The notes beneath the pieces are model-generated. The model ran no database searches and was not told where the DNA came from. It saw nothing but the letters and a program-made list of their open reading frames with translations. Below are positions 7,257 to 14,645 of a stretch of 18,988 nucleotides of DNA, piece by piece; position 1 is the first letter of the stretch; every line of letters starts with the position of its first letter. Location of the stretch: contig JADGIG010000106.1 of NCBI GenBank assembly GCA_018985235.1, forward strand, positions 1 through 18,988, in the 5' to 3' direction. The translations under genes and the position numbers were made by a program. Source of the stretch: Sanchytrium tribonematis (taxonomy: Eukaryota > Sanchytriomycota > Sanchytriomycetes > Sanchytriales > Sanchytriaceae).

Positions 7257-8129
7257 ATGGTAAAAATTGACCCAGACGATATACTTAACAATGACGCATT
7301 TACCTATATTGGATTTGCGCTGAACTCTTTGTGTCTCATCATAGGAATCGTAACAGTAGTGAAGTTTGTAAGGGAAACTACGCGAAAAAAGACGTATTTT
7401 TACTACGCTATGGTGGCTATTGTTATCGGAAGTGTTCTGACTAGTATTATTTTCTTCTTTCAAGTTATTTGTGACTCTAGAAGCCTTAAGGAAAATGTGT
7501 GTCAGCAGTGGATGTTGGATTTGACAAATGCTATGTGGCAGATTGCGTATCTCATGATGTTTGCTTTGGTGATTAGTTCTACATTTAAATATACTGTGCT
7601 TAGAACTATGAATCATTGGAAATGGGATCTGCAACCATTTTTATTACTAATTGGCCTATTTCTTTATTTGAGCACGTCAATACTAAGAATTCTCGCCACA
7701 ATTTCATACAATAATTCCTACAAATATTCAATCATTGCATTGCTTTTATACACTGTTATCGTGGACGTCATAATTTTAGGATATTTATTAAAAAAACTAA
7801 GGGACACTCGTAAAATATGTGTCAATATTCCAAAAAACATCGATTTGGCTTATTATAGCACCAGGAATGCATTAGTCTTCATATTAGTTGGATTTCCGCT
7901 ACTTTTGGTATTGTTTGTTTTGAACTCGATTTTGTGGAAGGATAATTCAAATATGTTTAACTTTTTAAAATATCTCATTCATTTTGCAGTAGTCGTATAC
8001 TTTTCTTTGAATGTCGTTTCTATGATCTTGATCAAAACTTTGGCAGAGGTTCAAGATTGTTCCTCTTCATTTTTTGGGTTAGATTCAACTCTCGTGAATG
8101 AGTCCAAACAAATGCGTAGTCTCGATTAG
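7257..8129 (+). CDS. Orphan seven-transmembrane protein
   Basis: The 290-residue frame has seven hydrophobic segments of 20-27 residues at roughly 16-38, 46-70, 88-112, 126-147, 157-177, 207-227 and 236-258, with a short hydrophilic N-terminus and a polar tail after about 260. The spacing and loop charges would suit a GPCR-like or other 7-TM topology, but I see no DRY, NPxxY or other class motif and cannot assign a family. There is no signal peptide. Its start lies 82 bp from the divergent NUP85 start. It ends with TAG (8127-8129) and AATAAA follows about 20 nt later. This is probably a real gene: long open frame, clear architecture, and tight fit between neighbours. Confidence 0.7.
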   Translation: MVKIDPDDILNNDAFTYIGFALNSLCLIIGIVTVVKFVRETTRKKTYFYYAMVAIVIGSVLTSIIFFFQVICDSRSLKENVCQQWMLDLTNAMWQIAYLMMFALVISSTFKYTVLRTMNHWKWDLQPFLLLIGLFLYLSTSILRILATISYNNSYKYSIIALLLYTVIVDVIILGYLLKKLRDTRKICVNIPKNIDLAYYSTRNALVFILVGFPLLLVLFVLNSILWKDNSNMFNFLKYLIHFAVVVYFSLNVVSMILIKTLAEVQDCSSSFFGLDSTLVNESKQMRSLD

Positions 8130-8227
8130 CGGATGATTGAAATTTTAATAAAAAATTAATTTTTAAAAAAATTTCAACTTAGCCCTGATGTGATCAAAAA
8201 CTGTCTAATTCCCATTTAAAATTTGAA

Positions 8228-9334
8228 ATGTACTCTTTGATCACAATGGAGCAAGTTTTGGGCCCAAACCCTTATCTAAATGTCAAGGCACCTTCATTAA
8301 TCATGCCCGTTCCAAAAAAATGCACACACCATTGCGTTAGAAAAGAATTTCACAAAGCGACTAAAGAAGAGCGAATCAAATTTTTGTGGGCTATGAGGAA
8401 GCTAATGGAAAATAACGGGAATGATTATTCACCATGGGAGCAATTGGCCAGGGAGCATTTCTACTACGCTTCTTTAAATCACAATTCAAAAAGCTTTTTT
8501 CCTTGGCACAGATTGTTTACGGCCAGATTGGAATTCACCTTGCAACAGATTGACCCTTCTGTGTGCTTGTTATATTGGGATTGGAGTTACGAAAGTCAAA
8601 ATTGGAAGTCGTCCCAATTATTTGCAAGTGATATGTTAGGAATGGGTGGTATTGGTACCACACAATGCATCAATGGTCCATTTGCAGATGTAAAGCTAAA
8701 GACAGCTACACATCCAACAGGGTGTATATCTCGTGGCTTTGGAACTTCAGTATTTTACGCAAATGCATTTCTCGTTCAAGCCGAGAACCAATATAACACT
8801 TATAAAGATTGGGCCGAATATTGGGAAGTCAATCCGCACGCAGTCATTCATCGATATATTGGAGGAGATATGAGTACTCAATATTCTCCAAATGACCCAA
8901 TATTTTACATGCACCATGGGACTGTTGATTTATACTATTGGAAATTTCAAGGCAAACTCGCCAAAAATGGCCAACCACAGTATGATGGAATGACAAATGG
9001 CCAGCCGGTCTCTCTAGAAGATGTTTTAGTGCCATATCCACATAAAGTGAAAGATGTCATGTCAATAGCGGATTTTTGCTATTCATATGATGTGTTTGAA
9101 AAAGAGCCAGAAAAAAATATCACTCAGCCAGATATTCCAACCGATTTTCTAAAAGCTAACGGTTTCAATGACAATCAAATTCAGAATCTTGCAACGAATA
9201 ACATGATGCATTCACAAGTTATTAATAGGGTAAATGGTAATAGCAACAGTCAATCTAGAACATCTAATGCAGATTGTCTAGGAAACGGGCTTCTTATTTA
9301 TGCTACTTTTCTTGTATTATACTTCTTAAGATGA
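8228..9334 (+). CDS. Tyrosinase-family type-3 copper oxidase
   Basis: Predicted binuclear copper monooxygenase/oxidase that would act on phenols or catechols (melanin, cuticle or shell chemistry in animals). All six copper ligands are visible: CuA His77, His85 and His94 in HFYYASLNHN and FFPWHR; CuB His204, His208 and His229/230 in NPHAVIH and NDPIFYMHH. The conserved YWDW follows CuA at 116-119, and Cys32/Cys36 with VRKEF match the N-terminal Cys region. Of 368 residues the last 16-18 are hydrophobic (GLLIYATFLVLYFLR), suggesting a C-terminal anchor. The N-terminus lacks a clear signal peptide, which is odd for this class; an upstream exon cannot be excluded, and the acceptor-like TTTCAACTTAG at about 8171-8181 lies before the start. 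The neighbour RPL9 begins 52 bp after its TGA. Confidence 0.93.
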   Translation: MYSLITMEQVLGPNPYLNVKAPSLIMPVPKKCTHHCVRKEFHKATKEERIKFLWAMRKLMENNGNDYSPWEQLAREHFYYASLNHNSKSFFPWHRLFTARLEFTLQQIDPSVCLLYWDWSYESQNWKSSQLFASDMLGMGGIGTTQCINGPFADVKLKTATHPTGCISRGFGTSVFYANAFLVQAENQYNTYKDWAEYWEVNPHAVIHRYIGGDMSTQYSPNDPIFYMHHGTVDLYYWKFQGKLAKNGQPQYDGMTNGQPVSLEDVLVPYPHKVKDVMSIADFCYSYDVFEKEPEKNITQPDIPTDFLKANGFNDNQIQNLATNNMMHSQVINRVNGNSNSQSRTSNADCLGNGLLIYATFLVLYFLR

Positions 9335-9344
9335 TTGGTTGTTA

Positions 9345-9353
9345 CACGTGTTT
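9345..9353 (+). promoter_or_regulatory. CACGTGTTT element before RPL9
   Basis: The E-box nonamer CACGTGTTT lies 42 nt before the RPL9 start codon and is identical to the one 45 nt before the RPL36 start. CACGTG otherwise occurs only once more in the window (about 2385). Shared sequence and spacing suggest a common control element of ribosomal protein genes; this is inference. Confidence 0.4.
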
Positions 9354-9386
9354 ATTAAAGGGACCGAAAGTTTCACTAACAATTCA

Positions 9387-9959
9387 ATGCGCTTAGTTGT
9401 AGGTTTTAGAGATATTGTTATTCCTGAAGAAGTTACAGTTAGCGTCAAAGCTCGATCTGTAGTAGTTAAAGGTCCTAGAGGAGAATTAAAAAAAGAATTT
9501 AAGCATATTCCTTGCGAAATCATTAAGCATAATTCTAAAACTATAAGAGTCCGAGTTTGGCATGGTCAACGTAAGCATCTTGCATGTGTAAGAACTCTGT
9601 GCTCTCATATTGAAAATCTTATTACGGGTGTCACTAAGGGATTTTTGTACAAGATGAGACTAGTTTACGCGCATTTTCCAATTAATGCTAGTGTTGTTGA
9701 TGGCGGTAAAACTATAGAAATTAGAAATTTTTTGGGTGAAAAGATTACAAGAGTTGTACCAATGGCACCAGGAGTCAAGGTTGAATTAAGCAAAGACCAA
9801 AAAGATGAATTAATTCTTCAAGGTAATGATGTTGAAGCCGTTTCGCAATCTGCCGCGTCTATCAGACAATCTGTTTTGGTTAGAAACAAAGATATTAGAA
9901 AGTTTTTGGACGGTATCTTTGTTTCTCAAAAAACAAACGTAGTTGTTGATCAGGAATAA
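9387..9959 (+). CDS. RPL9: 60S ribosomal protein L9 (uL6)
   Basis: Large-subunit ribosomal protein. I chose the ATG at 9387 because it gives 190 residues (human 192) and starts directly at the conserved N-terminus (MRLVVGFRDIVIPEEVTV, matching M-K-T-I-L-S-N-Q-T-V-D-I-P-E-N-V). Strong matches follow: VVVKGPRGELKKEF, RTLCSHIENLITGVTKGF, YKMRLVYAHFPIN, IEIRNFLGEK, KDELILQGNDVE and NKDIRKFLDGI(F)VS. No intron or frame defect is seen. The gene sits between tyrosinase (52-bp gap) and AIP1 (42-bp gap) on the same strand. The stop TAA is inside AATAAA. A CACGTGTTT element lies 42 nt upstream of the start. Confidence 0.97.
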   Translation: MRLVVGFRDIVIPEEVTVSVKARSVVVKGPRGELKKEFKHIPCEIIKHNSKTIRVRVWHGQRKHLACVRTLCSHIENLITGVTKGFLYKMRLVYAHFPINASVVDGGKTIEIRNFLGEKITRVVPMAPGVKVELSKDQKDELILQGNDVEAVSQSAASIRQSVLVRNKDIRKFLDGIFVSQKTNVVVDQE

Positions 9960-10001
9960 ATATCAGTTTTATTTTCAGCTTCCCAGTTTAATTTTGATAC
10001 C

Positions 10002-12021
10002 ATGTCTCAAGTGAAAGAAGTTAAAGCTTCAAGCGCCTCTCAAGAGCAGTCGGATTTTGTCTTGCCGCTCCCAAAGCAAATGCTAGCACCTATGCCCGCA
10101 GCAGAAAGAGCCAAGCCGGTGAAAATGGATTACAATTTCAGAAACCAATTAGTTTATTCTAATAACAAATGTATCTATTTATTGGATGCTAAGACAACCT
10201 CGCATATGTCTGCTAATGCCGAGGTTTATGGAGAACATCTCCACCCAGTGAGCGCGGTCAGCTTTACTCCCTCGGGTTATTATGTGAGCAGTGGTGACCA
10301 AAGTGGGCAAGTTAGAATTTGGGATGTCACTCAACCAGAGCATATCACCAAATACAATTATGAGATTTTCAATGGTGCAGTTCTAGACATTGCTTGGAAT
10401 GAAAACGATAGACTCATTGTTGGAGGAGATGGCAAGGAAGAAAAAGTCAAGGGAATATTGTGGCATACAGGCACAACTATTGGTGAATTCCCGGGTCACT
10501 CTAAACAGGTCAATGCAGTCGCACATACCAAACAAAGGCCTTTTAAGGCTTTTACTGCAAGTGATGATATCAGTGTGAATGTTTATAGTAATATTCCATA
10601 TGTCTTTCAATTAAGCTTGAAAGATCATCAAAGATTTGTTAGTGATGTCAGCTGTAACAATTCTTTAATGTTAAGTGCTGGATTTGACGGTCTGGTGAAC
10701 ATGTATGACATCAAACAAATTGGCAAGGTGGAAAACAATGGTAGAACCCCTATACAATGTCACGACGCAGCAATTATGAGCATGGGGGTTCAAGAGGAAC
10801 AATTTTGTACTGCATCATTGGACAAATCTATCAAAATTTGGGATATTCAATCTGCCAAAATGATTCACCAATATCAAATCGGGTCCTCTATTGAATTTCA
10901 GCAAATGGGTTGTGTCTGGAATCAACATAGTAATGGAATCTATAGTGTTGGATTGGATGGTACGCTATATTTTATGGACCCTCGACACAAAGACGTTCAA
11001 ATTAAAAATGTCATTAAGCGTTGGAATGGACATGCAAAGCCTGTTACAGCATTGAGTAATGAAGTATTAGATGGCAACGAAAGAAGTACTTTATATTGAT
11101 TTAGCATTTTGGAGTGCTAGTTATGACGGTAGGGTCATTCAGTGGAAGGGTACTTTTGAAGGCTCAAAATTTTCAAACTTGCATAATAATACATTGTATC
11201 AACATACAAATCAAGTTACTGGACTTGTCGCACACAAGAATGGCATTTTAAGCGTTGGGATGGATGACCAACTGATTAGTACTGAAAAACTGGTCACTTT
11301 GACAGATTCTGTACAAGCAATTCCAAAAACAAGCACAATTAAAGGCAAAGTGCAAGGATTAGCTAAAGGTCTATCAGTGATTAAAAATACTGCCATCATA
11401 GCGTCTACTAATGCATTACAGACTATCAAGATTTCAGATATCGGCCTAAATCCTACTACCATTAAAAAAGGAGATTTTAGTTCAGTTGCTTCCTCTGAAA
11501 AGTATGTTGTAGTTGGAAGTGGTGCAAATGCGTATGTTTATAAAACGGAAAACATTTTGTCTAATGCCAACGTCGAACCTATTGTGACCTTTAAAGTCAA
11601 AGGAAATGTCACTTGTGTACTCATTACTCCAGATGATGAGTACGTTGTGACAGGGTCATCGGAAAGGCAGGTCGCACTGCATCAAATCTCTAGTAAAGAA
11701 ACTGTCATTGATCAATGGGTCTTTCATAGCAGTAAGGTAACTGCAATTAGCTGTAGCCCAGAAAAGATTGATGGTCAGTGGTTTATTGCAAGTGGAGCTG
11801 TGGATGGAATTATTCTGATCAATAGACCAGACAAACCTTTGGAACCCAAAAAAGTCCAGCCTGCACATTTGGAAGGTGTTAATTGTGTCGAATGGCTGAA
11901 CACATTTAAAAGAGACATTCCTGATCCCAAAGAGAAGGACAAAAGCTTAACAGAAACTGTTGCAGTTATCAAAAGTTCAGGTGGTGACGCTTCCGTGAAG
12001 TTGTGGGAAATTGTGCTATGA
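10002..12021 (+). CDS. WDR1: Actin-interacting protein 1 (AIP1/WDR1), two exons
   Basis: WD40-repeat protein that works with cofilin to disassemble actin filaments. Exon 1 is 10002-11085 and exon 2 is 11105-12021; splicing out 19 nt (11086-11104) joins ...GNER to T-FWSASYDGRVIQW and gives 666 residues (human WDR1 606). Matches to the family run end to end: EHLHPVSAV...YVSSGDQSGQVRIWDVTQ...DIAWNENDR, GHSKQVNAV, KDHQRFVSDV, ASLDKSIKIWD, GCVWN, HTNQVTGLV, the second propeller, and the terminal SGGDASVKLWEI. About 30 extra residues lie at the N-terminus (MSQVKEVKASSAS...), with another acidic/basic insert before the last repeat. The gene starts 42 bp after RPL9; TTTTATTTTCAG lies 25 nt before the ATG. 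It ends in TGA, 24 bp from a convergent gene. Confidence 0.95.
11086..11104 (+). other. 19-nt spliceosomal intron in AIP1
   Basis: The sequence is GTACTTTATATTGATTTAG. Without removal the frame hits TGA at 11097-11099; with removal, phase 1 joins and the WD-repeat signature S-A-S-Y-D-G-R-V continues. A TTGAT branch-point-like motif lies close to the 3' AG. Confidence 0.93.
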
Positions 12022-12045
12022 GTAAAAATAGTTTTTATTATTATT

Positions 12046-12351
12046 TTAGTTCTGTATGCGAGTCTGTGGCACTAAGTGACGTAGTTCGTGTTGGACTTGT
12101 TCCCTTGTACAAATATTCTTTCTGATCAAGTGCTCTAATCTTTCAGGAACTTGGTCCAATGGGTAACACGAGAGAAGAAACTTGACTGGGTAATCTTTAC
12201 ATAAAGCATCGATTGTTTTGTTCACCAAAGTTCTTTGTCGCATATTTTCGCCATGTCTATTAAGCTTAGAATGACTTAATTTTACTATATATTTAACTTG
12301 TATTAGATCCATTATCAGTCTAGGTTGCGTGGGAACTGTCATATATAACAT
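12046..12351 (-). CDS. Small SERTA-domain-like protein
   Basis: The frame has 101 residues with ATG at 12351. YIVKLSHSKLNRHGENMRQRTLVNKTIDAL (about 21-50) lies well over the SERTA motif of animal SERTAD/CDCA4/Taranis proteins, whose pattern is (V/I)LN(I/L)S..KL.....SLRRSVLI.NTLk.I; the spacing between KL and NT is a few residues shorter. SERTA proteins are small transcriptional co-regulators in the cell cycle. The rest (HELRHL... near the C-terminus) is not recognised. The assignment is by eye and tentative. It is convergent with AIP1 (24 bp between stops), so AATAAA on this strand lies inside the intergenic strip, and it is downstream of another small gene on the same strand (86 bp). Confidence 0.5.
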   Translation of the reverse strand: MLYMTVPTQPRLIMDLIQVKYIVKLSHSKLNRHGENMRQRTLVNKTIDALCKDYPVKFLLSCYPLDQVPERLEHLIRKNICTREQVQHELRHLVPQTRIQN

Positions 12352-12437
12352 GATTTCAAATTTGTGTGATCTTACTCATAGGATTTGCAGGACTTGGAAC
12401 CAATAAAAATGTGATACAAGAGATCACAAGATATGCT

Positions 12438-12734
12438 TTAGATGTCTGGCAGTTTGAGTTGTTCAATAGGCTCATAAACAACATATGAGTCTGATAACAA
12501 GAAATGTATTTTTGCGACGACTGCTTTGAAAACTACAATATATTGTTTATGCTGATTCAATTCATTAAAGTCTGCCAAAGCTTTGTAGACTATCAAACAG
12601 TACTCTTTTGCATGATCAGAATGAATAAGCAATAAATGATGTAGCTTTTTCATTTTTTTAAAGTGAATGAAATGTCTCTGATGGCTTTCATATGAGCTGA
12701 GTAAGGTTGTGAAGTACCCCAACTCAACATTCAT
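12438..12734 (-). CDS. Unknown 98-residue helical protein
   Basis: The ATG at 12734 opens a 98-residue, mainly helical, His- and Leu-rich frame ending in TAA. The pattern ELGYFTTLLSSYESHQRH at about 4-21 followed by a Lys-rich helix, then AVVAKIHFLL...YEPI, loosely recalls the N-terminal domain of NEPRO (C3orf17, RNase MRP-associated), but the protein is far shorter and the likeness is weak. The start codon is only 23 bp from the divergent PSMB6 start, so the two must share one minimal promoter. I regard it as a real gene because it fills the space exactly and has a clean ATG and stop. Confidence 0.5.
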   Translation of the reverse strand: MNVELGYFTTLLSSYESHQRHFIHFKKMKKLHHLLLIHSDHAKEYCLIVYKALADFNELNQHKQYIVVFKAVVAKIHFLLSDSYVVYEPIEQLKLPDI

Positions 12735-12757
12735 TTTTGTAACTACTCCTTTTAAAA

Positions 12758-13411
12758 ATGCAACAACCTGTTTCTCTAGGTACTACAATTATGGCTTGTT
12801 CCTACAAAAATGGAATTGTGTTAGCAGCTGATAGCAGAACTACTACTGGTTCATATATTGCAAACAGAGTTACTGATAAATTGACTCAGTTACATGACAA
12901 TATCTGGTGTTTGCGTAGTGGAAGCGCTGCCGATACTCAAGCATTAGCGGACTTGACGAGACGCCAATTAAAGTCTGCAGAATTACACTATGGACATGTT
13001 ACGGCTAAAATGGCTGCACATATTATGTCCAAAATGGCATATCAATACAGAAGTCAACTGAGTGCAGGCTTGATTGTCGTTGGTTTGGATGATGAAAAAA
13101 ATAAGGATGACATGGAAACCGATGTTTTGGAGTATTCTATTTATGCTATACCTTTAGGCGGGAGCGTTCATAAACAACCATTTACTATTGGTGGAAGTGG
13201 ATCTACTTTTATTTATGGATATTGCGACTCTCATTTCAAATCTGATTTTAACAGGGAAGAGTGCATTGAATTTGTTAAAAACTCTGTCTCTTTGGCAATG
13301 CACCGAGATGGAAGTAGTGGAGGGTGCTTGAGATATGCTGTTCTCGAAAATAACCAAGTTAATAGACACGTCGTCTTGGGAAACGAATTGCCTCAACATG
13401 TCATTCATTAA
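12758..13411 (+). CDS. PSMB6: 20S proteasome subunit beta-1 (PSMB6)
   Basis: Catalytic N-terminal nucleophile subunit of the 20S core with caspase-like activity. The frame has 217 residues. The propeptide is tiny (MQQPVSLG), and autocleavage after Gly8 would expose Thr9 as catalytic Thr1. Relative to that Thr, Asp17 (in LAADSRTTTGSYIANR) and Lys33 (TDKL) are in place, as are the Ser/Asp pair in MHRDGSSGG and the S1-pocket Arg45 (CLRSGSAAD) typical of beta-1. Compared with human it has an acidic insert of about 12 residues (EKNKDDMETDVL) before the VPxGG-like loop. It shares a 23-bp divergent promoter with the 12438-12734 gene, and its last 11 bp overlap the end of the convergent BOLA gene. 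The stop lies within ATTAAA, a variant poly(A) signal. Confidence 0.97.
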   Translation: MQQPVSLGTTIMACSYKNGIVLAADSRTTTGSYIANRVTDKLTQLHDNIWCLRSGSAADTQALADLTRRQLKSAELHYGHVTAKMAAHIMSKMAYQYRSQLSAGLIVVGLDDEKNKDDMETDVLEYSIYAIPLGGSVHKQPFTIGGSGSTFIYGYCDSHFKSDFNREECIEFVKNSVSLAMHRDGSSGGCLRYAVLENNQVNRHVVLGNELPQHVIH

Positions 13412-13682
13412 ACTTTTTATTGTATTCCTTTTGTGTTAATAACTTCATTTGAAGTGCATGAAGTATCTTCATCTCATCTTCCAAAAGCTTGTAAACTTGC
13501 CTATGTCTCTTCAACAATGGAATGTCGTCAAAAACGTCAGAAACTAGAAGTAAATTGAAATGACTCTCAACATTTGGGGAATTTTTCATGGCTTCGTGAC
13601 GTGCATGTAAATGGCTAACATTTTCTAGCTTCATAACAACAGGCTTTAGTAACTCCAACTTTAAATGCAATCGTTGATACAT
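13401..13682 (-). CDS. BolA-family protein
   Basis: BolA proteins partner monothiol glutaredoxins in iron-sulfur cluster trafficking. The 93-residue frame shows the BolA fold signatures: KLENVSHLHARHEA (about 18-31; equivalent of the D-x-S-x-x-H region), ESHFNLLLVSDVF (39-51; E-T-H-F-x-V-x-I-V-S-x-x-F), LLKRHRQVYKLL (56-67; R-H-R-x-V-x-x-x-L) and HALQMKLLT (75-83). Pattern and length are closest to BOLA1, but the paralogue is uncertain. No long mitochondrial presequence is seen. It starts 6 nt after the stop of the SDR gene on the same strand and ends overlapping PSMB6 (13401-13411) on the other. The AATAAA in the codons Asn-Lys near the C-terminus may be its poly(A) signal. Confidence 0.85.
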   Translation of the reverse strand: MYQRLHLKLELLKPVVMKLENVSHLHARHEAMKNSPNVESHFNLLLVSDVFDDIPLLKRHRQVYKLLEDEMKILHALQMKLLTQKEYNKKFNE

Positions 13683-13688
13683 GGAGAT

Positions 13689-14603
13689 TTATTTTTGCTT
13701 CTTTCTCAATGCTTTCTTTTGAATATTTAGATGCAATTTATAAATATAGTTAATCCAAAATTCTGTTGTCATAAGATTAACAATTCCCCACTTTAATATA
13801 GAATGACTGAAATATCCAGTGTATGAATTTGCTGTTTTGCAGCTTAATTTTCCATCTAAAACGCTCTTTGCAAAGTCATTTGAAGTTGGGCAGAAAAAAT
13901 TTGGCTTCATTCTAGACATCTTAGTAGATACAAAATAGGTGTCCAAGTTGATAACATCTAAATGTTCTTCCAAAGCTAAGCAATCCCCAAAGTACTGCAA
14001 AAACACTTTCGTTCCGCTGTAAACTCCTAAGAGAGGTGATGGACATAGTCCACTAAAGGATCCCATATTAATCACGCAACCACCTTTCAATTTTGATAAA
14101 GCTATCTTTGTGGTGGATAACGCTCCCATAATGTTGACATTGACCATTTTTTTCATGTTTTCTAGTGATTCTTTCCCGAATTCCATAGGGTATTCATGAG
14201 AAATACCTGCATTGTTGATAAGTAAATTAAGATGTGAGATCTTATCTAAAGCTAGCTCTATTTCTTGGTGGCAACTATCGATTTGTCCATTTGGCCCAAA
14301 AGTGATATCTTTACTATAATCCAATTGCACGATGCAAGTCTTTACACCAAAACTTTTTATCTCATTATCAAGAGATTCCAGCTTATCCTTATTCCTTCCT
14401 ACTAGAACCAAATTCCATTTCTTTCCAGCCAAGTATAACGCCATTGCCATTCCAATTCCATCGGTGCATCCAGTAATTAAACACCATGATTCACCAATTT
14501 TCGACGCATATTTGATATACAACGGTTCAGTATGTCTGGGAAATAGCAGCCAAATCTTATAGAAAATAAAAATTGTGAATACATACCCTAGATAAACAAA
14601 CAT
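13689..14603 (-). CDS. SDR, very-long-chain 3-ketoacyl-CoA reductase / 17-beta-HSD12-like
   Basis: NADPH-dependent short-chain dehydrogenase of the HSD17B12/KAR/LET-767 group, which reduces 3-ketoacyl-CoA in fatty acid elongation at the ER, or steroids. The 304-residue frame has an N-terminal membrane segment (about 3-20), the cofactor motif TGCTDGIG (44-51), NNAG (130-133), catalytic Ser182/184 in MGSFSG, and YSGTK with Tyr195 and Lys199. The C-terminus ends KKQK, a KKXX ER-retrieval signal, supporting ER location. The length is the usual one (human HSD17B12 312). Substrate is inferred from family. The stop TAA lies within AATAAA, 6 nt before the BOLA start; the start is 42 bp from the divergent gene at 14646. 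Confidence 0.9.
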   Translation of the reverse strand: MFVYLGYVFTIFIFYKIWLLFPRHTEPLYIKYASKIGESWCLITGCTDGIGMAMALYLAGKKWNLVLVGRNKDKLESLDNEIKSFGVKTCIVQLDYSKDITFGPNGQIDSCHQEIELALDKISHLNLLINNAGISHEYPMEFGKESLENMKKMVNVNIMGALSTTKIALSKLKGGCVINMGSFSGLCPSPLLGVYSGTKVFLQYFGDCLALEEHLDVINLDTYFVSTKMSRMKPNFFCPTSNDFAKSVLDGKLSCKTANSYTGYFSHSILKWGIVNLMTTEFWINYIYKLHLNIQKKALRKKQK

Positions 14604-14645
14604 CTCCTAGTTAGATAATATCGAAGTCATGAACAAGTAGGTCAA

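Noticed and set aside
7230-7634. 134-residue minus-strand frame opposite the 7-TM gene
   Set aside because: Antisense shadow; the plus-strand protein has clear membrane architecture.
11071-11104. A second gene starting at ATG 11071 inside AIP1
   Set aside because: Removal of a 19-nt intron joins both parts into one WD-repeat protein.
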